The position numbers and the translations under genes are program-made. Positions 1 to 8,224 of a stretch of 64,000 nt of DNA are shown piece by piece (position 1 is the stretch's first letter; each line of letters opens with the position of its first letter). The notes under the pieces were generated by a model. The model had not been told where the DNA came from and searched no databases. It worked only from the letters and a program-made list of their open reading frames with translations. The stretch is from Luteolibacter arcticus (GTDB taxonomy: Bacteria > Verrucomicrobiota > Verrucomicrobiia > Verrucomicrobiales > Akkermansiaceae), in NCBI RefSeq assembly GCF_025950235.1, contig NZ_JAPDDT010000001.1, forward strand, positions 868,001 to 932,000, in the 5' to 3' direction.

Positions 1-384
1 GACGTCCTCGAAATGCCCTACCGGCCCGACGTTTATCTCGCGTCCACTGGGAGCGCAGAATTCATTCCGCCCGAAGCCACGCCACGCCCCGCCGTCACCT
101 TCGAAGGCGAGACCTATCAACTCTCCAGCGAATCCGGCGAGCACCTCTACCGCATCGGCGGCCCCACCTGCCTTGCCGGCGACGTCACCGGCGACTTCGC
201 CTTCCCACGGCCACTCAAGCCCGGCGACACCCTCGTCTTCGACGACATGGCGCACTACACGATGGTGAAGACGACCACCTTCAACGGCGTCCCCCACCCC
301 TCCATCGTCTTCCAGCATGAGGATGGAACCCTGGAGACCATCCGGGAGTTCGGCTACGCGGATTTCCGGGACCGGCTCGCGTAG
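1..384 (+). CDS. nspC: Carboxynorspermidine decarboxylase, C-terminal part (truncated by window edge)
   Basis: The reading frame is open from base 1 and ends at TAG 382-384, so only the last ~127 residues are present. It is the C-terminal beta-barrel of a fold-III PLP decarboxylase. The segments GPTCLAGD, GDTLVFDDMAHYTMVK and TTFNG match the NspC family, where the Cys and Asp of CLAGD and the Tyr of HYTMVK line the active site. The enzyme decarboxylates carboxynorspermidine or carboxyspermidine to the polyamine in the cytoplasm. The biosynthetic arginine decarboxylase gene lies 5 kb downstream, which fits a carboxyspermidine route to spermidine. The upstream partner, carboxy(nor)spermidine dehydrogenase, would lie outside the window. 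Family assignment is by recalled motifs; whether the substrate is the nor- form cannot be told. Confidence 0.88.
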   Translation, partial: DVLEMPYRPDVYLASTGSAEFIPPEATPRPAVTFEGETYQLSSESGEHLYRIGGPTCLAGDVTGDFAFPRPLKPGDTLVFDDMAHYTMVKTTTFNGVPHPSIVFQHEDGTLETIREFGYADFRDRLA

Positions 385-385
385 T

Positions 386-440
386 TAAGGAGCGTGGACA
401 TACTGTCCGCGCAGTGTCGACGGAACGTCGACACTCCTTA
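386..440. repeat. Nested/tandem hairpins after nspC
   Basis: Directly after the nspC stop there are two adjacent hairpins: GGACA-tac-TGTCC (396-408) and AGTGTCGACG-gaa-CGTCGACACT (413-435). The outer flanks TAAGGAG (386-392) and CTCCTTA (434-440) are also complementary, so the whole segment can fold as one imperfect 14-bp outer stem. There is no T-run, so it is a weak candidate for an intrinsic terminator. It looks more like a REP-type intergenic palindrome. Confidence 0.55.
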
Positions 441-527
441 TGGGTGAAGCCCGGGTGAATTCGCCGTGAACGGGACGAGTGAATTTGACCTCAACCTGTT
501 GGAGGACTCATACCCGACGGGAAGGTT

Positions 528-950
528 ATGTTGCTCCGTCTCGCGTTCATCCTCTTCGCCTCGGCGTTCGTCTCGCTCATCGTCCTCGCGGATCGAGGTC
601 AGATCGGACACATCTGGACGTTCATCGCCATGGTCCCCTTGGGCGACAAGCTCGGTCATCTGGGACTGGTCGGCACGCTGACCGTGCTGCTGAACCTGCA
701 ACTGAAGCGCCGTGAGGCCGCCCCTCTCATGCTTGGCAGCTTGATCGTCCTTGCGGGCATGATGCTGGAGGAAGGAAGCCAGTATTTCATCCCCGTCCGG
801 AGCTTCGATGGCTTCGATGCGCTGGCGAACCTGATCGGCGTCCTTTGTGGCGAGGGCTTGGTGCGAATGCTCCCCCGCCGCGTCACGAAACGGGATCGGC
901 CGCGATCGCCACGAGCGGTGGCGGCACCGGCATCCTGCGGCGCGCCTTGA
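528..950 (+). CDS. VanZ-like small membrane protein
   Basis: 140 residues. The N-terminus is a hydrophobic segment (MLLRLAFILFASAFVSLIVL), followed by the DKLGHLGLVGTL motif of VanZ-family proteins (about residues 40-51). Further hydrophobic stretches lie around residues 66-85, and a conserved-looking EEGSQYFIPVRSFDGFDALANLIG segment ends the domain. VanZ-like proteins are inner-membrane proteins of unknown biochemical role. The start at 528 places the first membrane helix at the N-terminus. The last ~22 residues are Arg/Pro-rich and overlap the 3' end of the convergent ABC permease gene by 68 bp, so the tail may be unconserved. Confidence 0.72.
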   Translation: MLLRLAFILFASAFVSLIVLADRGQIGHIWTFIAMVPLGDKLGHLGLVGTLTVLLNLQLKRREAAPLMLGSLIVLAGMMLEEGSQYFIPVRSFDGFDALANLIGVLCGEGLVRMLPRRVTKRDRPRSPRAVAAPASCGAP

Positions 951-2586
951 GCAGGAACACCACGGTCGCGATCGCATGCAGGGCGAGCGAGACGTAAAAC
1001 ACCGCCCGGACATTCACCATCGGCAAGCCGGCGACCTCCGCGAACGAGGCATAGCCCGGTAGCACCAGACCGGACATGCCCGCCACCCACATCGGCCAAG
1101 TGTCAGGCTGGACCGACATCAGCACGCCAACGGCCGAGATCATCAGCGGCACGATCCACAGTGCGAAGCCGGCAAACAGCGCCACTTTCCAACCACGCCA
1201 CAACACCAGCGCATGGCTGGCACAGGCTGGCACCACCAGCGACGCGGAAATCCAAAGCATGTCGGCAATCTTGAACTCAACCACCTGCAGTGCCGGGGTT
1301 TCACGAAGCAAGGTGCGGACCACGACGCACCACGCAACGGCGGCGAGCAGCGAAAGAAGCACGACCCATGGCAGCGAGTTCCGTCCATCGTTCCACCACG
1401 GGGCGCGGACGAGATGCCGGCAACGCGCCCGCGCCTCCGGCGTCGGGACCAGTGTGGCGGTGAGCAACAGATTGATCAGTCCCAGCACCACGGCGAAACC
1501 GGAGACCCACAGCACACCGATCAAAGGGATGCCGGCGTCAGATACCTTTCGCATCGAGAGCCGTGAGCTGCCGGTATCGAAGATATCGTCGAGCCCTTGG
1601 CCTTGTGAAAAACCGGGCAGCAACTCCCCGCAGGTGAGAGTTAGCATCCACGCGGCAAGCAAGGCCGTTCCGACCTTGCCGAGGAGTTGCGAATCCTGAT
1701 CATTCCAGCGGCGCACCAGCATCGCCACCAGTGCGGCGAGCGCGGTGACCGTGATGATCCAGTGGTAGCCGGAGACCGCGATTTCCCAGCGGAAGAAATC
1801 GACCGGCATCGGGATGGCCTCGCGCGGGTAAAAGCCCTTCGGCTCCAGCACGCCGGGCGTCGCGGACACGATTTCGTAGAGGATCGCCGACTCCGCACCC
1901 AGGTGCGAAATCAGGCCGATGCCAAAGCCACTGAAGAATGGCAGCACGAAGTGCAGCAGGATCACCAGCACCTGCGAGATGGTCCCAGCGAGGATCTTCT
2001 GGCGGATCAAGCTACCCGCCACCAAGCCAACGGCGTGGTGGAAAAGCGCGGAGGTCGCGAAAAGCAGATACACCTTCCCCATCATCGCCGGGGAGAGCCC
2101 GCCGAGCCACGCGCTGGCGATCGCCCACGGGATCAGCAACAGGGCGAGGACGTTCTCTAACAGCGGAAGCCCGAGCAACTGGCCGACGACCTTGTGGCCG
2201 GTTGGCAGCGGAGCGAGGCGTTCGGAATCGATCATCCCCTCGTTCGCCTCGCGGGCCACGCCGGTGGCCACGCTAAAGGTTCCTTTCAAGACGACCAGCA
2301 AGCCTTGGATCACCAGCACCGCCAACCAACCGGAGAGAAAAGCGTTCGTCCCATGCGACTCTAACAACTTCTGGAAAGCCGGCGAGCCGAGATCGATCTC
2401 AACCCGCCCGCCGCCCTGCACATGCAGGTAAACCAGGCTCGAAACAAGCCACGCGAAACCTGCGACCACCTGAGTGATCACCAGCCACACCACGACCCGC
2501 CAGAGCCGCAATCGCGAAACCGCGTGGCGGCGGAAGACGGGATTCGCCGGCAGGTTCCAGAGCGAGGGAAAAACCGGTGCGTTCAT
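883..2586 (-). CDS. ABC transporter permease, large integral membrane protein
   Basis: 567 residues with many hydrophobic helices: around 28-55, 90-110, 145-170, 180-200, 205-225, 270-290, 305-325, 350-375, 395-415 and a C-terminal group. It overlaps the upstream ATPase gene by an ATGA (2583-2586), so the two are translationally coupled and very probably form one ABC exporter. The layout resembles bacterial ABC-2-type permeases that work with a separate ATPase carrying a C-terminal extension. The substrate cannot be inferred. The 3' end overlaps the convergent VanZ-like gene by 68 bp. Confidence 0.82.
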   Translation of the reverse strand: MNAPVFPSLWNLPANPVFRRHAVSRLRLWRVVVWLVITQVVAGFAWLVSSLVYLHVQGGGRVEIDLGSPAFQKLLESHGTNAFLSGWLAVLVIQGLLVVLKGTFSVATGVAREANEGMIDSERLAPLPTGHKVVGQLLGLPLLENVLALLLIPWAIASAWLGGLSPAMMGKVYLLFATSALFHHAVGLVAGSLIRQKILAGTISQVLVILLHFVLPFFSGFGIGLISHLGAESAILYEIVSATPGVLEPKGFYPREAIPMPVDFFRWEIAVSGYHWIITVTALAALVAMLVRRWNDQDSQLLGKVGTALLAAWMLTLTCGELLPGFSQGQGLDDIFDTGSSRLSMRKVSDAGIPLIGVLWVSGFAVVLGLINLLLTATLVPTPEARARCRHLVRAPWWNDGRNSLPWVVLLSLLAAVAWCVVVRTLLRETPALQVVEFKIADMLWISASLVVPACASHALVLWRGWKVALFAGFALWIVPLMISAVGVLMSVQPDTWPMWVAGMSGLVLPGYASFAEVAGLPMVNVRAVFYVSLALHAIATVVFLLKARRRMPVPPPLVAIAADPVS

Positions 2587-3563
2587 GACAGGGAGGCTTG
2601 GCTGCCGAGGCGGACGACGACTTCCTCGACGCTGGTTTCCACGACATTCATGCCGGTCACACCGAGCCGAGCTTCGCCAAGCGCGGTGAAGAGCGCGGCG
2701 CGGGAAAGCTTCGCCTCGTCGAGCCGGAGTTCGATCGATTCGTCATCCAGAAGACGCAGTTCCGCCTTCACGCCGGGAACCTCGCGAAGCCACGCGGCAA
2801 CCTCGTCGCGGCGGCCGGGAGCGCGGACGATGACCCGCATCTCCGCGTGGCCGAATTTCGCGAGGACCTTGCGGATGGGACCGGCGTCTAACAAACGCCC
2901 GCGTTGCAGCAGGCCGATGGACGTGCAGAGATCCTGGATCTCCGCCATGATGTGGGAGCTGAGAATGACGGTGGCACCATTGTCGGCCTGGCGGCGCAGG
3001 GCGTTCTTCAGATCGACGCGAGCCAGTGGATCGAGACCGCTGGCCGGTTCGTCGAGGATAAGCAGGCGCGGACGGTGGAGGATCGCCTTGGCCAAGGCGA
3101 GGCGCTGGCGCATGCCGAGCGAAAGCTTCGTGCAGATGTCCTTCGCCCGCTCCTGGAGGCCCACCGATTCGAGGCACTCCGTGACACGATTGTCACGCGC
3201 CTTGCCACGCAGGCCATAGGACTCGGCGAAGAAGCGCAGGTATTCGATGGCACGCAGGTCGGAGGGCATCGGCGCGAGATCCGGCATGTAGGAAATGGCG
3301 GAGCGGACTTCGCGCGGCCGGTCGTGGATTGTTTCCCCACACAATGCCACTTCGCCACGGGTAGGTGGCAGCAGTGTGGCCATCACGCGGAACATTGTGG
3401 TCTTGCCCGCACCATTGGGGCCTAACAGACCGAACACTTCGCCGGGCGGGACCCGCAGGTTCACGGCATCCACCGCACGGCGTTCCCCATAGTCCACGCC
3501 GAGGCCGGCGATGCGCACCAGATCGGCAGGCTCGCCTGCAAGCGGGTCAATCCACGAGATCAT
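2583..3563 (-). CDS. ABC transporter ATP-binding protein
   Basis: 326 residues starting at ATG 3563. The Walker A motif is GPNGAGKTT (about residues 46-54), the signature is LSLGMRQR, and Walker B with D-loop is LLILDEPASGLD. These are followed by a switch His in LSSHIM and a ~100-residue C-terminal extension typical of ABC-2 exporter ATPases. The frame stays open further upstream but that extension overlaps the anti-sigma gene. ATG 3563 gives a normal N-terminus and an ATGA overlap (3560-3563) with the anti-sigma stop. It energises the permease encoded by the next gene and is probably controlled by the sigma/anti-sigma pair upstream in the same operon. Confidence 0.92.
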   Translation of the reverse strand: MISWIDPLAGEPADLVRIAGLGVDYGERRAVDAVNLRVPPGEVFGLLGPNGAGKTTMFRVMATLLPPTRGEVALCGETIHDRPREVRSAISYMPDLAPMPSDLRAIEYLRFFAESYGLRGKARDNRVTECLESVGLQERAKDICTKLSLGMRQRLALAKAILHRPRLLILDEPASGLDPLARVDLKNALRRQADNGATVILSSHIMAEIQDLCTSIGLLQRGRLLDAGPIRKVLAKFGHAEMRVIVRAPGRRDEVAAWLREVPGVKAELRLLDDESIELRLDEAKLSRAALFTALGEARLGVTGMNVVETSVEEVVVRLGSQASLS

Positions 3564-4024
3564 GGGCTGAGGACGCGTTGGACCGCACCCGCCGGTTCGC
3601 GCAGCGCGGCGAGACCACGGCGGAAGTCGGACTTGAGCGCGGCGAATTCCCGTTCCGCATAGGAAGCCTTGTGAACCTGCGAAGTACCTGCGGGCTCGAT
3701 GTCGATGAGCGAGTAACCGCAGATGCCGAGCACCACGGCTGCGGCGGCCGCCGAAACAAAGCCACGGAGGCGATGACGGGAGGATTCGACGCGGACGCTC
3801 TCCCCTGCCATGGCAAGGACCTTCTCCCGCAACTCCAAACCGGCAGGCGGCAGCGGTGCCGCGAGCTTTTCCTCCAAGCCCCCGCTCCACGCATCGAGGA
3901 AAGCGGCGCAGTCATGGCAATGCTCCGCGTGATCAAGCACGGAGGCAGGAAGTTTGATGCCGTCATCAAGCGCGGCGGAAATGTCGCGTTGAGCGGCTTC
4001 GCAAATGGGATTCAGGGTATCCAT
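3560..4024 (-). CDS. Putative membrane-anchored anti-sigma factor with zinc-finger motif
   Basis: 154 residues from ATG 4024, four bases after the stop of the sigma factor gene. His32, Cys36 and Cys39 form the H-x3-C-x2-C signature of zinc-containing anti-sigma domains. A single hydrophobic segment (GFVSAAAAAVVLGICGYSLI, about 86-105) would anchor it in the inner membrane with a short periplasmic tail. The role as negative regulator of the ECF sigma factor is inferred from motif, topology and tight coupling. A longer upstream start exists but would overlap the sigma gene. Confidence 0.78.
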   Translation of the reverse strand: MDTLNPICEAAQRDISAALDDGIKLPASVLDHAEHCHDCAAFLDAWSGGLEEKLAAPLPPAGLELREKVLAMAGESVRVESSRHRLRGFVSAAAAAVVLGICGYSLIDIEPAGTSQVHKASYAEREFAALKSDFRRGLAALREPAGAVQRVLSP

Positions 4025-4028
4025 GGGA

Positions 4029-4583
4029 TCACGAGGTGATGGTGGCAGTAGGGCGCCATTCCTTCGCAAGGCGCTGGCGGGCTCGGAACAGCAGGACTTT
4101 CACGTTGGCTTCGCTCTGGTCCATGGTGGCGGCGATTTGCTCGATGCTCTGGTGGCCCTGGACGCGCAGCCACAACGCGGTGGCCTGCGTCTCGGGCAGC
4201 AGCTTGAACACCTTTTCCCAAGCATCGCGAGCGGACTCGCGCTCTTCGAGGATGCTTGAGGGATGACTCGATTCGGTGCCGCTGTGACGGTCGGCGACGA
4301 ACTCCTCGGCCGGCTTGTGGCGGCGGAAGCGGTCCACCGTCTTGCGCCGGGCGATGGTATACAGCCATGCGGTGAACGGGTAGGCCGGATCGAAGTTGGC
4401 GATCTTGAGGCAGACTTCGAGAAAGACTTCCTGGCAGATGTCGGAGGCGTCGGGGTCGTTGCCACAGCGCGAGCGGACGTAGCGGTGGACGGAATCGAGA
4501 TGCCGCCGCACCAGCTCGTTGTAGGCCTCCACCACGCCGGATTTCCAGCGCAGTGCGAGGTCGTTGTCGGTGTCCGCAGTCAC
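4029..4583 (-). CDS. RNA polymerase ECF-type sigma-70 factor
   Basis: 184 residues. Region 2 is clear: the segment AYNELVRRHLDSVHRYVRSR, then DASDICQEVFLEV (region 2.2), then FTAWLYTIARRKTVDRFRR (regions 2.3/2.4, DNA melting and -10 recognition). Region 4 follows after a linker with FKLLPETQATALWLRVQGHQ and a helix-turn-helix around SIEQIAATMDQSEANVKVLLFRARQRL. It probably directs transcription of this operon, and its anti-sigma partner is the next gene. The gene upstream in the operon encodes a secreted acidic protein that ends 19 bases before this start. Confidence 0.93.
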   Translation of the reverse strand: MTADTDNDLALRWKSGVVEAYNELVRRHLDSVHRYVRSRCGNDPDASDICQEVFLEVCLKIANFDPAYPFTAWLYTIARRKTVDRFRRHKPAEEFVADRHSGTESSHPSSILEERESARDAWEKVFKLLPETQATALWLRVQGHQSIEQIAATMDQSEANVKVLLFRARQRLAKEWRPTATITS

Positions 4584-4602
4584 GACCGTAGGAGAGTGCG
4601 AA

Positions 4603-5394
4603 TCAGCGTTCCTCGATGGCCTTCTTGATCTCCTCGATCAGATCTCCGAGGTGGGCATCGGTCAATTCGATCCGGATCTTGAGCTGCTTGTCTTCGGCCG
4701 TGATCTTGACCGGCGGGATCTTTGCGGCGGTCTCCTCATCGGCCGTCAGATCCGCCTTCAATTCTTCCAAGAGCACCTTGGTCGTCTCAGCGAGTTCCTT
4801 GCTGTCCAGCCCCGCGCTCAGGTCGAGCGCGATCCCTTCGCCAGCGCTCGATGCGGAGAAACTGAGGTTTGTCGGCAATTCCAGCATGTCAGACTCGATC
4901 TCCTCTTCCTCGGCGATGCGGGCGAGATTCACCCAGCCGGAGACCCAGGCGTCGGCCTGCAGCGTCGCAGCCGGTGCGACGGCGGTTCCGGCATTTAGAG
5001 GGGGACCGGCGAGGCGCAGCAGCGATTCACCATCGCGCCAAACCAGGAAACTCACGCCCTCTTCCTCGAAGAGAAAGCGCCCTTGACCGTCGGGTTTCGC
5101 CTCCCCCTCGATCTTCTTTATGATTTCCCCCATGTCGGCGAGGTCGCGCACCTCGGCGACCCAGTCCTCCTCCGGGGTGGCTTCATTCTCAAAGCCGGCG
5201 ATGCGGAAGACTGCCTTGTCACCAATGATGGCGGCGGATTCGTCCTTCGAGAAGAGCTCCTTGATCCAGCCGTTCAGCCGCGGGTTTTTCCCTCCGTCGA
5301 GGCGTCCTTGGACCTCCCACAGCGGCTTTTGCTCGGCAAAAGCGGCCAGCGGCAGCAGCGCGGCGGCGAGGGTGATGAGCGAATTGCGTTTCAT
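4603..5394 (-). CDS. Secreted acidic protein of unknown family
   Basis: 263 residues from ATG 5394. The N-terminus MKRNSLITLAAALLPLAAFA is a clear Sec signal peptide with a probable cleavage site after AFA. The mature protein is rich in Glu and Asp, including EEEEIESD near the middle and a charged C-terminal helix ending IEEIKKAIEER. No enzymatic motif was recognised. It is the first gene of the operon that continues with the ECF sigma factor, anti-sigma factor and ABC exporter, so it may belong to the same envelope response. Function unknown. Confidence 0.75.
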   Translation of the reverse strand: MKRNSLITLAAALLPLAAFAEQKPLWEVQGRLDGGKNPRLNGWIKELFSKDESAAIIGDKAVFRIAGFENEATPEEDWVAEVRDLADMGEIIKKIEGEAKPDGQGRFLFEEEGVSFLVWRDGESLLRLAGPPLNAGTAVAPAATLQADAWVSGWVNLARIAEEEEIESDMLELPTNLSFSASSAGEGIALDLSAGLDSKELAETTKVLLEELKADLTADEETAAKIPPVKITAEDKQLKIRIELTDAHLGDLIEEIKKAIEER

Positions 5395-5504
5395 GTTCGG
5401 CAGACATCCGAGATCGGCGGGAAAAAGGTTACGCGCCGGGGAAACTTTTTCCGACCCGCCCAGGCGGACCTCGGGAAGCGCCATGGCCCGTCATTTCCCT
5501 TTCA

Positions 5505-5516
5505 TTTTCCGGAAAA
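5505..5516. promoter_or_regulatory. Perfect palindrome upstream of speA
   Basis: TTTTCCGGAAAA is a 12-bp perfect palindrome whose 3' end lies 18 bases before the speA start codon, in the intergenic space divergent to the sigma-factor operon. It could be a repressor site or the core of a short leader hairpin. No regulator can be named. Confidence 0.35.
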
Positions 5517-5534
5517 AGCCTTTTCTTCCCGCGC

Positions 5535-7475
5535 ATGGTTCCGCCCGCCGCCGACAAGGTCGCCAAATCCAAGAAGGAAAACGCGTGGTCTCCCGACCAG
5601 TCCGCCGAACTCTATGGCGTGGAGCAGTGGGGGCACGGCTTTTTCGGCGTGAACAAGAAGGGCCATGTGACGGTCAAGCTGCAGGACGACAATGGCGGCT
5701 CCGATGTCTCGCTTTTCGAAATCATCGAAGGCCTGCGTGACCGCGGCACCGATCTGCCCGTGCTGCTGCGTTTCCGCGACCTCCTGCACTCGCGCATCCG
5801 CGAGCTGAACGAGTCTTTCCGCCAAGCCATCAAGGACACCGGCTACTGCGGCGAATACCGCGGCGTCTATCCGATCAAGGTGAACCAGCAGCGGCAGGTC
5901 ATCGAGGAGATCTCCGAGTTCGGGAAGCAATACCACTACGGTCTCGAAGCCGGCTCCAAGCCCGAGCTGATCGCCGCGCTGGCCCACATGCATGACACCG
6001 AGGCCTACATCGTCTGCAACGGCTACAAGGACGAGGAGTTCATCGACCTCGCCCTCCATGCCCAGAAGATGGGCCTGAAGGTGATGCTGGTGCTCGAGAT
6101 GCCGACCGAGCTCGACCTCATCCTGGAGCGCTCCCGGAAGCTGGGCGTGCTGCCAAACCTCGGCGTGCGCGTCCGGCTATCCACCCGCGGGTCCGGCCAC
6201 TGGGCGGAAAGCGCCGGCGACAAGTCGGTCTTCGGCCTGAGCGCCACCCAGGTCATCGACGTGGTGGATCGGCTCAAGGACGCAGGTTACCTCGGCTGCC
6301 TGCGCATGCTCCACTACCACCAGGGTAGCCAGATCCCGAACATCGCGGCGATCCGCGAGGGAGCCACCGAAGTGGCGCGGATGTATTGCGACCTGGTCAA
6401 GGAGGGCGCGCCGATGGGAGTGCTCGACATCGGCGGCGGCATGGCGGTCGACTACGATGGCTCGCACACCAATTTCCACTCCTCCTGCAACTACTCCATC
6501 CTTGAGTACTGCACCGACGTCATCGAGACGATCATGCAGATCTGCGACAAGGCAGGCGTGTCGCACCCGAACCTCATTTCGGAATCCGGCCGCGCCATCG
6601 TCGCCTACTACTCGGTGCTCGTCTTCAACGTGCTGGACGTTTCCACCGTGCAGACCACGGAGAAGGCTCCGCCCGTGCCGGAACAGGCGCCACAGAACCT
6701 CTTCAACCTGATTGCGGTCAACAAGGACCTCAGCAAGCGCAACCTCCAGGAGTGCTTCAACGATGCGGTCTATTACCGCGACCAGGTCCGCGCCCAGTTC
6801 TTCTACGGTGCCGCCACCCTGCGTGAGCGCGGCATCGCAGAGGCGTGGTTCTGGCACATCATGACCCGCATTTCCAAGCTCATCCTGGAGCTGGAAATCG
6901 TCCCGGAGGACCTGCGCGAACTTTCCGACACGCTGGTCGATTTCTACTACTGCAATTTCAGCTTGTTCCAGAGCTTGCCGGACTCGTGGGCGATCAAGCA
7001 GCTCTTCCCGGTGCTCCCGATCCACCGCCTCGACGAGCGGCCGCGCCAGCGTGGCGTGATCGCCGACATCACCTGTGACTGCGACGGCAAGATCGACCGA
7101 TTCATCGACCGCGAGGACGAAAAGAAGGTGCTGCCGCTCCACGACATCAAGCCGGGCGAGCCCTACTACATTGCGACTTTCCTCGTCGGAGCCTATCAGG
7201 AGACGCTGGGCGACCTGCACAACCTGCTGGGCGACACCAACGTCGTCGGCGTCCATCTTGAAGACGGCAAGCCGGTCTATACCCACGAGGTCGAGGGCGA
7301 CACCGTGGCGGACGTGCTCTCCTACGTGGAATACGACCCTAAGGAACTCGTCGGCCGCTTCCGCGCCTTCGCCGAGAAAGCCGTGGCTCAAGGCCGCATT
7401 TCGCCGAAAGAGCGCCGGGAAGTGCTGGACCTCTATCGGACCGGCTTGGCGGGCTACACCTACTTCGAAGACTGA
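5535..7475 (+). CDS. speA: Biosynthetic arginine decarboxylase
   Basis: 646 residues, the usual length for SpeA. The enzyme converts L-arginine to agmatine and CO2, the first step of the agmatine route to putrescine. The PLP-binding lysine is Lys115 in GVYPIKVNQQRQV. The glycine-rich phosphate-binding loop is LDIGGGMAVDYDG. ESGRAIVAYYSVLVF and the C-terminal ITCDCDGKIDRF (with the substrate-binding Cys-Asp) are canonical for fold-III decarboxylases. The start at 5535 gives a family-like N-terminus with HGFFGVNKKGHV. With nspC at the window start, the region carries two steps of polyamine synthesis. Confidence in the function is very high. Confidence 0.97.
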   Translation: MVPPAADKVAKSKKENAWSPDQSAELYGVEQWGHGFFGVNKKGHVTVKLQDDNGGSDVSLFEIIEGLRDRGTDLPVLLRFRDLLHSRIRELNESFRQAIKDTGYCGEYRGVYPIKVNQQRQVIEEISEFGKQYHYGLEAGSKPELIAALAHMHDTEAYIVCNGYKDEEFIDLALHAQKMGLKVMLVLEMPTELDLILERSRKLGVLPNLGVRVRLSTRGSGHWAESAGDKSVFGLSATQVIDVVDRLKDAGYLGCLRMLHYHQGSQIPNIAAIREGATEVARMYCDLVKEGAPMGVLDIGGGMAVDYDGSHTNFHSSCNYSILEYCTDVIETIMQICDKAGVSHPNLISESGRAIVAYYSVLVFNVLDVSTVQTTEKAPPVPEQAPQNLFNLIAVNKDLSKRNLQECFNDAVYYRDQVRAQFFYGAATLRERGIAEAWFWHIMTRISKLILELEIVPEDLRELSDTLVDFYYCNFSLFQSLPDSWAIKQLFPVLPIHRLDERPRQRGVIADITCDCDGKIDRFIDREDEKKVLPLHDIKPGEPYYIATFLVGAYQETLGDLHNLLGDTNVVGVHLEDGKPVYTHEVEGDTVADVLSYVEYDPKELVGRFRAFAEKAVAQGRISPKERREVLDLYRTGLAGYTYFED

Positions 7476-7518
7476 GCGAGCGCTTGCTCGTTGCGGAAGC
7501 GGCGGCTAACACCCTTGC

Positions 7519-8223
7519 ATGCTGCCATCGATTGAAGCCCTGCTGGTGCTCCAGGACCGCGACCGCCGCCTGCGGACGCTTGCCGAGGACCTCGCCAAAA
7601 TCCCCAAGGACGAGGCCCGCGCCAAGGACCGGCTCGCCGGCGACACCGCCGCCGTGGCCAAGGCCAAGGAGGCCCTGATGGCCAACGAAGTGGAGATCAA
7701 GAAGGTGGAACTCGACGTCGGGACCCGCAAGACGACCATCAACCGCCTCAAGGTACAGCAGTTCGAAACTCGCAAGAACGACGAGTTCACCGCCTTGGGG
7801 AATGAAATCGTCCGCTATGAGAAGGAGGTCGATGGCCTTGAAACCAAGGAGCTCGAATTCATGGAGCGTGCCGATGCGTTGCGCGCCACCCTTAACCAAG
7901 CGGAAGCCGCGTTGGCAAAGACCCAGCAACTGGTGAACGAGGACCTGGCCGCTTTCGCCGACCGGAAGAAGCGCCTCGAAGCGGACCAGTCGGAGGTGCA
8001 AGCCGAGCGCGACCGACTCGCCGCCGACGCCCCTCCCGACCAACTCCCGCTTTACGAGCGTCTGCTCAAGATCAAGAACGGCGTCGCCATCGTGCCCGTC
8101 GATGCCGGCAAATGCAGCGGCTGCCACATCAAGCTGGTCGCCTCCACGCTGGTGAAGGTGAAGTCAGGCACCGAAGGCGTGCAGTGCGAAAGCTGCGGAC
8201 GCCTGCTCTACGAGGGCGAGTGA
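7519..8223 (+). CDS. Coiled-coil protein with C4-type zinc ribbon
   Basis: 234 residues. Residues ~1-180 are a long charged coiled coil (heptads of Leu/Ala with Lys/Glu). The C-terminus carries a zinc ribbon with two CxxC pairs, CSGC and CESC, about 20 residues apart. Such proteins (the zf-RING_7/CdsZ type) are widespread. A role in nucleic-acid handling or the cell cycle has been suggested for relatives, but none can be assigned here. The gene starts 43 bases after speA and may be cotranscribed. Its stop is one base from the end of the convergent pilin operon. Confidence 0.85.
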   Translation: MLPSIEALLVLQDRDRRLRTLAEDLAKIPKDEARAKDRLAGDTAAVAKAKEALMANEVEIKKVELDVGTRKTTINRLKVQQFETRKNDEFTALGNEIVRYEKEVDGLETKELEFMERADALRATLNQAEAALAKTQQLVNEDLAAFADRKKRLEADQSEVQAERDRLAADAPPDQLPLYERLLKIKNGVAIVPVDAGKCSGCHIKLVASTLVKVKSGTEGVQCESCGRLLYEGE

Positions 8224-8224
8224 A

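Noticed and set aside
3564..3890. N-terminal extension of the ABC ATPase frame
   Set aside because: It overlaps the anti-sigma gene, has an Arg/Gly-rich non-homologous sequence, and ATG 3563 is coupled to the upstream stop.
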